A DNA stretch of 64,000 nucleotides from positions 1 to 64,000 of the forward strand of contig NZ_LXSL01000013.1 of the NCBI RefSeq assembly GCF_001648355.1, read 5' to 3'. Below are positions 1-7,722 of the stretch, in pieces. Each line of letters starts with the position of its first letter. The stretch's first letter is position 1. Both the position numbers and the translations under genes were made by a program. The notes under the pieces are model-generated. The model had not been told where the DNA came from, made no database searches, and saw only the letters and a list, made by a program, of their open reading frames with translations. Source of the DNA: Eikenella longinqua. Its GTDB lineage: Bacteria; Pseudomonadota; Gammaproteobacteria; Burkholderiales; Neisseriaceae.

Positions 1-200
1 TTGGGCAGGATAAGCATGGCAACCTGATGGTGTTGGGTGGTAACCAGGGCGATGCGGTCAATATCAAACCGTTTGCCAAGAGCCGCGCAGTGGCCTATCT
101 GTGGCCGAACAAAGGCGGCAAGCCAGCCTACCCTGCCGATGGGCGTTATACGCTGCCGCTGTTGCAGAGTGATGGGAAAGTGAGCAGGAACGAGGCGTAG
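1..200 (+). CDS. C-terminal end of a prophage TIGR02594-like lysis/endopeptidase protein (partial)
   Basis: The reading frame is open from base 3 to the TAG at 198-200 and is cut by the window edge, leaving about 65 residues. The visible part contains LMVLGGNQGDAVNIKPF followed by SRAVAYLWP, which resembles the C-terminal signature (VLGGNQ...V.Y.WP) of the TIGR02594 family. That family consists of phage-encoded NlpC/P60- or CHAP-like cell-wall proteins, often found in lysis cassettes. The Rz/Rz1-like pair downstream supports a lysis module. Only the tail is visible, so the catalytic residues cannot be checked. The family call rests on motif memory rather than a search. Confidence 0.6.
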   Translation, partial: GQDKHGNLMVLGGNQGDAVNIKPFAKSRAVAYLWPNKGGKPAYPADGRYTLPLLQSDGKVSRNEA

Positions 201-213
201 TTTTAAGAGGAAA

Positions 214-1362
214 CTAATCGATACCGCCAATAAATCCTTGTTCTTTCAGCGAACTAATAATACCACGTATAAGATAGGAGTTTATAAAATTGGGTTCATA
301 GGAGCGAAGACCTTTCCCTTTTGGGGAGATAAATTTTTTATCTACTAATTTTTTAATTTGGTATGTTCGTTGATTGGGGGACATGCTTGGGAACAACACC
401 TTAAGATCGCCAGCTTTAATTTCTCCCTTTTTTATCAACATCCGTAATATTTGCTCTTCCTCTACGGTAATATGTTTTCTATCAATGGAGTATCTTAAGG
501 CAGGATAAAGAATTTTTTCACTCAGAAAGCTAAATTGAGTTAGTTGATCTACTTTTTTCAACTCCTGAGAGATACCTGATAACACGTAGATGCACCACTG
601 CTCTAAATCTTGGGGCTTCCCTGAGTCAGCGGCACCAAGCATCGCATAATATTGACTACGATCATTGCAAAAGACCGCGGTTGGGTTCAAAACCCGACCA
701 CCTACCTTTACGTTAAACCCGTATTTAACCAGTAAAGCATATGTTAATAATCTGACTGTTCTACCATTGCCATTACAGAAGGGGTGAATCCAACCAAAGC
801 GATGATGAGCCAAAGCTATTTTCATCAGATCATACTTAGGTTTATCTTGTTGGTTGATAAATTTGACAAGTTCCTTCATATAATCAGGAACAAGCAGTTG
901 ATCAGGAGGCAGGTGAAAAGATTGGGAAATACTAACAGGTATTTGACGATAGGCACCTGGTGTCTTATCCCCTTCACGCTCTAGATTCTGAACAGCAAGA
1001 ACATGAAGCTCTCGGATAAAATGTTCGGAAATCATATCCCCTGCCTGCAAATGGTCATCAATATACCGCATGGCTGTTTCAATATTACGTATTTCACTAA
1101 GCTGATCCTCTGGCAGAGAAACAGAATCAAGCCTGCTTTCAACATAGTCAGCAAGGGTAGTATGGTTGCCTTCAATCCGCGCAGAGCCGAGGCTCTCAAG
1201 CATATGGAATACGGCCTTTAGCTGTAAAAAGATTAAAGGTGGAACATCCCCTTGGAGCTGAAGATGTCTCAACACCTCAAGCTCGTTGAGGACATCAACC
1301 AGCTCGGAGTCAAAACTAGGGTTGATCAGTCGAAGGTCAAAATGTTTGAAAGAAGGCGCCAT
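214..1362 (-). CDS. Fic family protein (AMPylator-like, class II architecture)
   Basis: A 382-residue protein with the Fic core motif HPFCNGNGRTVR at residues 193-204 and a GAYR segment near 136-139. An N-terminal SARIEG at residues 60-65 matches the inhibitory-helix motif (S/T)xxxE(G/N), so autoinhibition is built in and the protein is of class II type. The C-terminal ~90 residues look like a winged-helix domain, as in chromosomal Fic regulators. Fic enzymes transfer AMP from ATP to target hydroxyls. Here the usual D/E after HPFx is Asn197, which may weaken metal binding. The gene is clearly AT-richer than its surroundings and sits, in opposite orientation, between two phage lysis genes. This suggests a cargo gene acquired by a prophage. 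The start has no competing upstream ATG that I can see. Confidence 0.85.
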   Translation of the reverse strand: MAPSFKHFDLRLINPSFDSELVDVLNELEVLRHLQLQGDVPPLIFLQLKAVFHMLESLGSARIEGNHTTLADYVESRLDSVSLPEDQLSEIRNIETAMRYIDDHLQAGDMISEHFIRELHVLAVQNLEREGDKTPGAYRQIPVSISQSFHLPPDQLLVPDYMKELVKFINQQDKPKYDLMKIALAHHRFGWIHPFCNGNGRTVRLLTYALLVKYGFNVKVGGRVLNPTAVFCNDRSQYYAMLGAADSGKPQDLEQWCIYVLSGISQELKKVDQLTQFSFLSEKILYPALRYSIDRKHITVEEEQILRMLIKKGEIKAGDLKVLFPSMSPNQRTYQIKKLVDKKFISPKGKGLRSYEPNFINSYLIRGIISSLKEQGFIGGID

Positions 1363-1492
1363 GATCTTGATCGGCTGATTTGTAAAAACTGGAATTTAAC
1401 ATTTTTTTTATGTTGTATTCAATGCTTTTTGCACTATGCCAAGCAGAATATATCTTGAATTGATCTATTGAAACATCTTGAAAAGGGTCTCT

Positions 1493-1834
1493 ATGATGTG
1501 GTTTTTTAAATACTGGAAGCCGCTGCTTGGCGGCGTACTGCTGATAGCCGTAATCGGCGGTGAAATCTACTACGGCAAACTGCGCTATCAGGCGGGCTAC
1601 GATGCGGCCACGTCGGCCATCACCGCCAAGATGATAGAGCAGCATCAGCAGCATCAAAAAACCGCCCGGGCGGCGAGTGTGGAATATCAACAAGGAAAGT
1701 CCGAACGGGACGAGAAAGCGAGAGTGCAGCGTGAAGTGGTACAACAAATTATCGAGCGGCCTGTGTTTGCTGGCGATTGTGTGGATGCAAGCGGGGTGTC
1801 AGTCCTCAACGCCGCCATTGCCGAGCGCCATTGA
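1493..1834 (+). CDS. Rz-like phage spanin, inner-membrane subunit
   Basis: A protein of about 113 residues with one N-terminal membrane segment (KPLLGGVLLIAVIGGEIYYG) followed by a charged, Gln- and Glu-rich helical region containing SVEYQQGKSERDEKARVQ. This is the layout of Rz-type i-spanins, which span the periplasm and fuse the membranes at the end of lysis. The ATG at 1493 is chosen because AAAAGGG at 1481-1487 gives a ribosome site; an in-frame TTG at 1478 is less likely. A second reading frame inside its 3' half encodes the matching Rz1-like lipoprotein, which strengthens the call. It belongs to the prophage remnant at the left edge. Confidence 0.7.
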   Translation: MMWFFKYWKPLLGGVLLIAVIGGEIYYGKLRYQAGYDAATSAITAKMIEQHQQHQKTARAASVEYQQGKSERDEKARVQREVVQQIIERPVFAGDCVDASGVSVLNAAIAERH

Positions 1835-1988
1835 GCCGCCCGCAGACTTGGCTACGCCCTGCCCTAGGCTACCTGAATTGTCCGGCACCACGGGCAAGGT
1901 CATGCTGCCGTGGGCGCTGGAGGTGGTGCATCTGTATAACGACTGCGCGGCTCGGCATGACGGGTTAATAAAGGCATGGCCAAGGTAG
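1731..1988 (+). CDS. Rz1-like spanin lipoprotein, overlapping the Rz gene
   Basis: A frame shifted by +1 inside the Rz gene encodes about 85 residues from a GTG at 1731. There is a short basic start, then a hydrophobic stretch ending in WMQAGC, a plausible lipobox, and a Pro-rich mature part (STPPLPSAIEPPADLATPCPRLP). Small proline-rich lipoproteins embedded in or overlapping Rz are the o-spanins of tailed phages. The lipobox is imperfect (Gln at -3). The 3' end runs past the Rz stop and overlaps by 24 bases the end of the convergent gene at 1965-2633. This suggests the junction between prophage remnant and host DNA lies near here. Confidence 0.6.
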   Translation: MKWYNKLSSGLCLLAIVWMQAGCQSSTPPLPSAIEPPADLATPCPRLPELSGTTGKVMLPWALEVVHLYNDCAARHDGLIKAWPR

Positions 1989-2633
1989 GGAATCCGTTCC
2001 GCAAAAAATTTCCAGCCTTTGATTATATTGGATAAAAATTAACTTCAAACGCAACGATTGCGGAACGGAAATATAGCCGAAAGCCTTATAAATGCTTGGT
2101 TTGTTATATTCTACCGAATAATAGGCTTCGGCCAGCACTTGTGCGGGGCTGTCGTGGTCGGTATTGCCAATCCGCCATTCGTCAAACGCTTCGCCAAGCA
2201 GCTCTGCCGTTTCGTTGTATTCGTCGTCGGGCTCGCCGAAGTGTATTTCTTTAACGGCGGCGAGTGCGGCCAGCAATGCTTCGTCTTCGGCAAAGCGGGC
2301 AAATTCTTGCAGGCCGGCCAACAGCTTCTCGCCGGTTTTTTGCGCTTCGGTCTCACTTTGCGCGGGCGGGCAGAAATAGCCGGGGGCATAGCCGCTTTCG
2401 AGGATTGCCGAGTTGCGCTCGGAAGTGCTTTGATACACGGGCAGAATACGCGCCAGCAGTTCCTGCCCGCGTTCCAGCGGTTCGAACACGGTAGCCACGC
2501 CTTCTCCGCCGGGCATGAAGCTTTGGAACAGGCCGTAGAAGAAATCTTCCCAGCCGTCGTATTGGTCGGGGGGTTGGGGCTCTTCGCCTAAGAGTTTGAA
2601 CAGATATTCCGCGTATTCTTGTTGCGTCATCAT
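1965..2633 (-). CDS. Hypothetical acidic protein, C-terminus possibly altered by the prophage junction
   Basis: A 222-residue ORF whose first ~170 residues are acidic and helical (for example GLQEFARFAEDEALLAALAAVKEIHFGEPDDEYNE, seen in parts). No family was recognised. A ribosome site AAAGGAAA precedes two adjacent ATG codons (2633 and 2630). The last ~40 residues change character to basic and hydrophobic, and the ORF ends inside the convergent Rz1 frame. The natural protein may therefore have been cut and extended when the prophage was inserted or decayed. Comparison with intact homologues would show whether the tail is native. Confidence 0.6.
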   Translation of the reverse strand: MMTQQEYAEYLFKLLGEEPQPPDQYDGWEDFFYGLFQSFMPGGEGVATVFEPLERGQELLARILPVYQSTSERNSAILESGYAPGYFCPPAQSETEAQKTGEKLLAGLQEFARFAEDEALLAALAAVKEIHFGEPDDEYNETAELLGEAFDEWRIGNTDHDSPAQVLAEAYYSVEYNKPSIYKAFGYISVPQSLRLKLIFIQYNQRLEIFCGTDSLPWPCLY

Positions 2634-2691
2634 ACTTTCCTTTTGGCTGATATTTTTCAGGTAGCCTTTAGGCAGCAGGCTACCTGAAAAC

Positions 2692-3591
2692 TCAATCCTG
2701 CCAGCCGCCCAGCAGCGCCACCAGCTCCTGCAACAGCGCCGACAAGCCCTCGGCCATCAGCACCTGCGAAGCGAAAGCCAGGCTGGGCGCATCATCGCCG
2801 TGGCTTTCCGCCTCTTCCTGCAACACATCCAAATACTGAATGCGCTTGAGCGTGAAATCCTGAGTGAGCACAAAGGCAATCTGCTCGCGCCACACCAGGC
2901 CAAGCTGGGTAACCGTTTTGCCGTTTTTCACGTGCTGCACCACTTCTTCGGCAGTCAAATCCTGCTTCGACACGCGCACCGTGGGCGCCGCGTCGCCCGC
3001 GCCCTTGAGTTCGCACATATCGTCCAGCTCGAAGCCGCCGCCGCACGCGCCTTGCAGCAGCCATTCGGTCATCAGCGAAGAGGGCGACTGCTTGGTGTTT
3101 GGCAGCTTGGCCTCTAGCCCGCCCAAAGCCTCGCGCAGCTTGGCCAGCAGGTTTTCCGCGCGGGTGGCGGAAGCTTGGTTGACCAACAGGAAGCCGCTGC
3201 GCGTGTCGCACACGGCTTCGGTTTTGCTGCTGCGGGTAAAGGCGCGGGGCAGCAGGTCGTCGGTAATCTGCTCTTTCAGTTCCTGCTTTTCCTTGCGCCC
3301 CACCGTGCGCGCCTCCGCTTCCTGGATTTCGGCCACTTTCTCTTCCAAAATCTCGCGGATCACGCTGGCCGGCAGCACCTTTTCCGATTTTTTTAGCGCC
3401 ACGCCCCAAGTGAAATCGGCGGGAAACACCCATTCCGGCGAAAAAACCTGCGGCGGCGCAAAGCCCTCGCCAAACCAGTCCAAGCCCTGCGGCGGCGCAA
3501 ACGCGGCCTCCTCCAGCTTGGCAGACAGGGTTTCCGCATCCGGCAGTTTGTCTTTATTCAGGGGGTAAAAGCTGACTTGTTTAAACCACAT
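2692..3591 (-). CDS. rdgC: Recombination-associated protein RdgC
   Basis: A protein of 299 residues from the ATG at 3589-3591. The start MWFKQVSFYPL is the conserved RdgC N-terminus, which is why it is preferred to an in-frame ATG nine codons upstream. The rest matches the family through the FTWGVAL segment, the charged central helix, and an LT.EEVVQHVKNGK.VTQLGLVW region that recalls the conserved RdgC C-terminal half. RdgC forms a ring around double-stranded DNA and limits RecA. In Neisseria it is linked to pilin antigenic variation. A DUS pair lies just downstream (2655-2690), between it and the hypothetical gene, and probably serves as terminator. Confidence 0.95.
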   Translation of the reverse strand: MWFKQVSFYPLNKDKLPDAETLSAKLEEAAFAPPQGLDWFGEGFAPPQVFSPEWVFPADFTWGVALKKSEKVLPASVIREILEEKVAEIQEAEARTVGRKEKQELKEQITDDLLPRAFTRSSKTEAVCDTRSGFLLVNQASATRAENLLAKLREALGGLEAKLPNTKQSPSSLMTEWLLQGACGGGFELDDMCELKGAGDAAPTVRVSKQDLTAEEVVQHVKNGKTVTQLGLVWREQIAFVLTQDFTLKRIQYLDVLQEEAESHGDDAPSLAFASQVLMAEGLSALLQELVALLGGWQD

Positions 3592-3751
3592 TTTGCTTGC
3601 TGCTTCCGTTTGTTTCAAAGCGTGGCATTATACCGCCAATCCCGTCCGTTTGCCGTTTTCGCCCCGCCCGCGCCACCCGTTGCCGCCACAGGCTACCTGA
3701 AAGCGCCAGCCGCCGTGCAAGTTTAAGCGCAAGCGCCCCAAGCCGCCGCGC

Positions 3752-3779
3752 TTGACAGCCTGCCGCGCATCAGTATAAT
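3752..3779 (+). promoter_or_regulatory. Sigma-70 promoter of tRNA-Glu
   Basis: TTGACA at 3752-3757 and TATAAT at 3774-3779 are separated by 16 bases. Both hexamers are perfect consensus matches, and the tRNA starts 20 bases downstream. Confidence 0.9.
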
Positions 3780-3798
3780 GCGCGCCTCTCATACGAAT

Positions 3799-3874
3799 GC
3801 GCCCATCGTCTAGAGGCCTAGGACACTGCCCTTTCACGGCGGCAACCGGGGTTCGAATCCCCCTGGGCGTGCCA
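3799..3874 (+). tRNA. tRNA-Glu (anticodon TTC)
   Basis: A 76-base cloverleaf. The acceptor arm GCGCCCA pairs with TGGGCGT (a G-U at the end), the anticodon stem CTGCC pairs with GGCGG around the loop CTTTCAC, and the anticodon is TTC at 3833-3835. The T arm contains GGTTCGAATCC and the CCA end is encoded at 3872-3874. The serine recombinase gene on the opposite strand reads into this tRNA and ends within it, so the tRNA marks the edge of an integrated element. Confidence 0.95.
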
Positions 3875-5386
3875 ATTTTCTGTACTATGAACCCCTGTTG
3901 GGTCGTTAATGATTCGTTCGGGGTTGTAGTGAATGACCACTTCGGTGGGATTTATATCAATTTTTCTGATAAAGCTCTGCAATAAAATGCGGAGTTTTTT
4001 TTCGTTTGTAGTATTCAAAATGATGTTTTTCAGTGTGTGCAGGGCACTATCGACATCTATCTCCGGTATCGCTTCAACATCGGGCGCGGCAGCCAGTTTG
4101 TCGAGTTCAACGAGCAGGGTTTGTTCCCGCTCGTCATAGCTGGCCACGCGCTCGAGTAGAGAGCGGCTGTCCGAACCTGCCTGCCCGGATTCCACTAATT
4201 CGAATAGGGCATTGCGCCGGCGACGCAGATCGGCGAGTTCACTTTGCAGCAATTTGCGCTGCTCGGCATCGCTGCTGCGTTTCTCGGTGTATTTTCGGTA
4301 GGCTTCGCCGATAAAGTCGCTGACCACTTCTTGGGTGAGCAGTTTATCGACCACGATGTTCAGCAGGTAGCCATCCAATTTTTCAGCCGAAATGCGGCGT
4401 GAGATGCAGTTGCAGCCTTTTTTGAAGCCGCTGCAGTTGTAGTAGTTGTAGCGGCGTTTGGTTTTGCTGGTGGCGGTTTCAATGCTCATCGCTTTGCCAC
4501 AATGGCCGCACCGCAGCAGGCCGGTGAATAGGAAATGGCTGGACGGGCTGCCGGTTTGCTTGTAGTCGGGGCGGTAGCGCTTCTGCACGGCCTCAAAATC
4601 CTGTTCCGAAACCAGCGGTTCGTGGGTTTGCCGGATGATCCATTCTTCTGGTGGATTGTTTTTGTTGCCGCTACGCTTGTTGTAGACGGTCTGCCCGATA
4701 TAAACGCGGTTTTTCAGCATATGTGACAGGCTGGCCGCCTGCCACTCCGCCCCGCGCCGAGTGTAACCGCGGCTGGTAAAACTGCGGGCGATGGCAATGG
4801 CGCCTTCACCGGCAGCAAAGCGGCGGAAGGCTTCCTGTACCAGTGTCTTCTCGACATTGTTCGGTACCAGTTTGCGCCGTTTCCCGTGGCTGGCGATTTG
4901 GTAGCCGAACGGTGCGCGACCACCGTTAAACCAGCCTTCTTCCGCGTTTTTCAGCATGGCGCGGCGGGTGTCGCGGCTGATTTGGCGCGACACCTGTTCA
5001 TCCATAATTTCCATAATCGAATCAGTGAACCAGCCTTCGTCGGTATCGCTATCGATATTCATTGAGGCATACACTAGGCGGGTGCCGCTTTCGCGCAGCA
5101 GCAGTTTGTAGCTGGCGGCATCCAGTTTGTTGCGGGCGAAGCGCGAGGTGGACCACACAATAAAATAGTCCACATCGTTTACCGCACAGTAATGGATGGC
5201 GCGCTGGAACGCCTGGCGTTTCATGGCCGAAGTGCCGGTGACGCCTTCGTCGCGGAATATCTGCAGCACGCTGGCGCCGAGCTCCTTGGCCTTCTTTTTG
5301 CATTGGTCGGTTTGGGCATCAATGGAAATGCCCTCGTCGGCTTGGCGGGCGGTACTGACTCGCACGTAGATAATTGCTCGTTTCAT
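3818..5386 (-). CDS. Large serine recombinase / integrase of an integrated element
   Basis: A 522-residue protein with the N-terminal resolvase fold (YVRVS with catalytic Ser11, then a second conserved block VWSTSRFARN near 78-86). A recombinase domain follows at about 150-270, then a zinc ribbon with Cys293, Cys296, Cys318 and Cys325/327, and a coiled-coil region at about 355-435. This order is that of large serine integrases and transposon recombinases. The ribosome site AAGGAA fixes the start. The last ~18 residues are encoded by the antisense strand of tRNA-Glu, so the end of the gene lies in the target itself. It is divergent from a phage-type gene and is presumably the integrase of the 3.8-6.5 kb element. 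Confidence 0.9.
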   Translation of the reverse strand: MKRAIIYVRVSTARQADEGISIDAQTDQCKKKAKELGASVLQIFRDEGVTGTSAMKRQAFQRAIHYCAVNDVDYFIVWSTSRFARNKLDAASYKLLLRESGTRLVYASMNIDSDTDEGWFTDSIMEIMDEQVSRQISRDTRRAMLKNAEEGWFNGGRAPFGYQIASHGKRRKLVPNNVEKTLVQEAFRRFAAGEGAIAIARSFTSRGYTRRGAEWQAASLSHMLKNRVYIGQTVYNKRSGNKNNPPEEWIIRQTHEPLVSEQDFEAVQKRYRPDYKQTGSPSSHFLFTGLLRCGHCGKAMSIETATSKTKRRYNYYNCSGFKKGCNCISRRISAEKLDGYLLNIVVDKLLTQEVVSDFIGEAYRKYTEKRSSDAEQRKLLQSELADLRRRRNALFELVESGQAGSDSRSLLERVASYDEREQTLLVELDKLAAAPDVEAIPEIDVDSALHTLKNIILNTTNEKKLRILLQSFIRKIDINPTEVVIHYNPERIINDPTGVHSTENWHAQGDSNPGCRRERAVS

Positions 5387-5478
5387 AGTTTCCTTCCCTG
5401 TGCAGGGTGGATTTTACTGCCTATCCTGTGCCAAAAATACCCCTGTTTTGTTCTTGTCTTTGGTCGTTTAATGCCCGT

Positions 5479-6429
5479 ATGGTCGACCATTCTTCCCAAT
5501 CCCTCGATACCGTTGTTTTCCGATGCGCCGCCTGCAAGCACACCTTCGAGTGCGCCCCGCAGACGGTGCAGGATGCGCCTGAATGCGAATGGCATCCATT
5601 TACCTATCAGGCCGCCTGCCCGAAATGCGGGGAGACCTGCGCCCAGGCGGCCTGGCACCGCAATCTGATGAAGGGCTGGGCAAATGCCACCGGGCCGAAG
5701 ACGCCGGAAGGCAAAGCGGCGGTGCGCAAGAATCTGGAAGGGCACCCAACGCCGGAGGAAACGCGGCGTACCCGCTTCAACGCGCTCAAGCACGGTATGA
5801 ATGCCCGCACTGCCACTTATTTCCCCGCCAAGCCGGACGGCTACCCGGCTTGCCGCACCTGCACGGTGGACCGCGAATACTGCCGCAACCAGCCGGCCTG
5901 TGTGAAACAGACGCAGCTGTTTATGCTGCACCACGCCGCGTTCGAGCAGCGCGACCCGCGGTATTTGACCGAGATTTATGCCGATATGCAGGCGGCTATC
6001 ACCGCCATTATCCAGCAGATATTGCAGACGATTGTGGCGGACGGGGTGGCCTTGCGCTCCCCCGCTTGGAAGGTGGATCAGGAAGGCAATGTGGTGATCG
6101 GCGAATACCTCGACCCGGCCAGCGGCGAGATGAAGGTGATTTACGAAGTTCACTCCCATCCGCTGATTCGCAGCCTGCAGGATTTCTTGAGCAAAAACGG
6201 TCTGTCGTTGGCCGATATGGGTATGACACCGAAAGTCATCGAGCAGGAAGAGCAGGCGTTGGGCCACCTGAAACAGGATGCCGCCACCCAGCAGTCGCTT
6301 TTGGAATACTCCGAGCGCAGCGCCAAAGCGCTGGAAAATTTATCGGTACTGGCACAACGCGCTAACGAACGCAAACAGCAAGACCCGGTATTGATTGAAT
6401 ACCGGCAGCAGAACGGGGATAAATCATGA
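5479..6429 (+). CDS. Phage-type zinc-finger protein, possibly terminase small-subunit-like
   Basis: About 316 residues from an ATG at 5479. The start is uncertain, since there is no clear ribosome site and an in-frame GTG lies at 5407. The N-terminus has paired CxxC motifs (CAAC, CPKC), and a second Cys cluster (CRTCTVDREYC) follows. Between them is GPKTPEGKAAVRKN...FNALKHGM, a motif I associate with phage DNA-packaging or terminase small-subunit-like proteins. The C-terminal third is helical and Gln-rich. Its stop overlaps the next ATG (ATGA at 6426-6429), as in phage operons. The family assignment is tentative; phage origin is well supported by context. Confidence 0.55.
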   Translation: MVDHSSQSLDTVVFRCAACKHTFECAPQTVQDAPECEWHPFTYQAACPKCGETCAQAAWHRNLMKGWANATGPKTPEGKAAVRKNLEGHPTPEETRRTRFNALKHGMNARTATYFPAKPDGYPACRTCTVDREYCRNQPACVKQTQLFMLHHAAFEQRDPRYLTEIYADMQAAITAIIQQILQTIVADGVALRSPAWKVDQEGNVVIGEYLDPASGEMKVIYEVHSHPLIRSLQDFLSKNGLSLADMGMTPKVIEQEEQALGHLKQDAATQQSLLEYSERSAKALENLSVLAQRANERKQQDPVLIEYRQQNGDKS

Positions 6430-6500
6430 AAGAGTTTGCAATCAGCGCCCTGTTTCTGGGTAGCAAGGTGGCAATCGTGTATTTAGCCTATCTATCGGCG
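6426..6500 (+). pseudogene. Truncated start of the next phage gene at the element boundary
   Basis: An ATG that overlaps the preceding stop (ATGA) begins a hydrophobic peptide (MKEFAISALFLGSKVAIVY, then LAYLSA). After about 25 codons the frame runs into sequence that is antisense to the MFS transporter. The continuing open frame to 7448 is only a shadow of that gene. I read this as a small phage membrane-protein gene cut at the right edge of the element, with the junction somewhere around 6495-6515. Confidence 0.5.
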
Positions 6501-7415
6501 AAAGAACGGGTAGCTGAACGCGGCGGATACGGCAAACGCGGCCGCCAGCACCAAATTGTCTTTCTTGCCTTTGAGCAGCATGCCGGAAATAAAGCCGCTG
6601 ATTGGCGAGCCGACGGCGAAGGCGATGGCGTAGTAGAACATCAAATCAGCGCCGGCCAGCTGCCCCATGTGCAGCTCGTCGCCGATAAAGCTCGAACCGA
6701 TGGAGTTCACCGACTGCTGCAGCCAAGTGCCGCCGAAGAAACACAGCCTGCCCAGAATGACCAAAGGCTGAAGCATTTTGAATTTTTCCGGCGGCGGGGA
6801 GGCAGCGTCGGGCGCGGCGCCGGTGTGTTGCGCAACAGCCGGTTTCGGGCCGAGCATCACCGCAAAGGTGAGCACGATGCCCAGCGCATTGATGCCGGAA
6901 AGAGTAAGATACGACTGCGTCCAGTTGCCGGCAGCGGCTTCCACCAAGCGCGGCACCAGCAGGAAGCCCGCTGCAATCCCCACCGACACCGCCATGCCCT
7001 GCAAGCCGGCCACGATGCCGTGTTCGTTTTCCTTAAACCACTGGTGCGAAAGTACGGCCACCGACACCATAATCGGCCCCGTGCCCAAGCCCTGCAAGGC
7101 GCGGCTGACAAACAAGCCCACGGGCGAATTGCCCGCCATCAGGCCTACCAGATTGCCGACAATCGCCAGCAGCAGGCCGCCGATATAGATTTTGTTCACG
7201 CCGAATTTGTCCACCAGCATCCCGCCGAGCATCACGGCGGCCACAATGAACAGATTGAAGGTGCTCATGGCGATGGTGATGATGGTGGGCGGCGCCATGC
7301 CCGAAGACTGCGCGATGCTCCCCACCACCGTTACCGGCGCGATCAAAAGAAGCGAGGTGGACGCGGTAACGATAAACATCACCAAGGCCACAAACCATCT
7401 GAAATTCGTATGCAT
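6492..7415 (-). pseudogene. MFS transporter, 3' end lost at the edge of the integrated element
   Basis: The frame starts well (AAGGAGG ribosome site, ATG at 7413-7415) and encodes a major facilitator protein: an N-terminal helix, the loop GGMLVDKFGVNKIYIGG (DRxGRR-like motif A), SRALQGLGTGPIMVS, and a second half starting near residue 220. It stops at 307 residues, where full-length relatives run to about 400, so roughly the last three helices are missing. The final residues (PFFRR) are encoded by sequence belonging to the neighbouring phage-derived element. The substrate is unknown. The gene is probably non-functional. Confidence 0.75.
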
Positions 7416-7460
7416 AACAACCTCCTTACCGGATTGCTCCGCAGTTAATCGGGTGCTTCC

Positions 7461-7549
7461 GAATATAGAGGGGGAGGGGATAGCGGCGGAAATTCTTTAT
7501 TTAACGACGGTCATGCAATTTGGACATAATCAAAAAAACAAATAGGGAT
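7461..7549. repeat. Direct repeat copy A (upstream of the MFS gene)
   Basis: About 88 bases starting GAATATAGAG. They contain GGAAATTCTTTATTTA, CGGTCATGCA and ATAATCAAAAAAACAAA, and match copy B at 10034-10120 in the same orientation at roughly four bases in five. Each copy is followed by an inverted repeat around GGGAT...ATCCC. The two copies bracket the oxidoreductase gene. The rest of the 7416-7722 interval holds a DUS-pair terminator and nothing else I recognise. Confidence 0.75.
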
Positions 7550-7582
7550 GGATGCCGCTCAAGCAGCCTATCCCGTATCAAC

Positions 7583-7616
7583 AAAGGCTACCTGAAAAAA
7601 GTTCAGGTAGCCTTTT
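7583..7616. terminator. DUS-pair terminator
   Basis: AAAGGCTACCTGAA (7583-7596) and its exact reverse complement (7602-7615) flank a 5-base loop and run into TTTT. It lies downstream of the oxidoreductase gene. Confidence 0.75.
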
Positions 7617-7722
7617 GCTGCCGGATTGATGGGTGGAATGATTGCATATCCTTCCGCCATCATTGGCAGGAAACAGACTAGTATTTGCCAGTTAAACAGA
7701 TCTTGCCGTTCAACTTGTGCGC

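Noticed and set aside
3628..3837. Short minus-strand frame across the tRNA-Glu promoter
   Set aside because: It overlaps a consensus promoter and the tRNA, and has no coding character.
6500..7448. Continuation of the phage ORF from 6426 as a 340-residue protein
   Set aside because: Beyond about 6500 it is antisense to a clear MFS transporter, and its composition changes abruptly.
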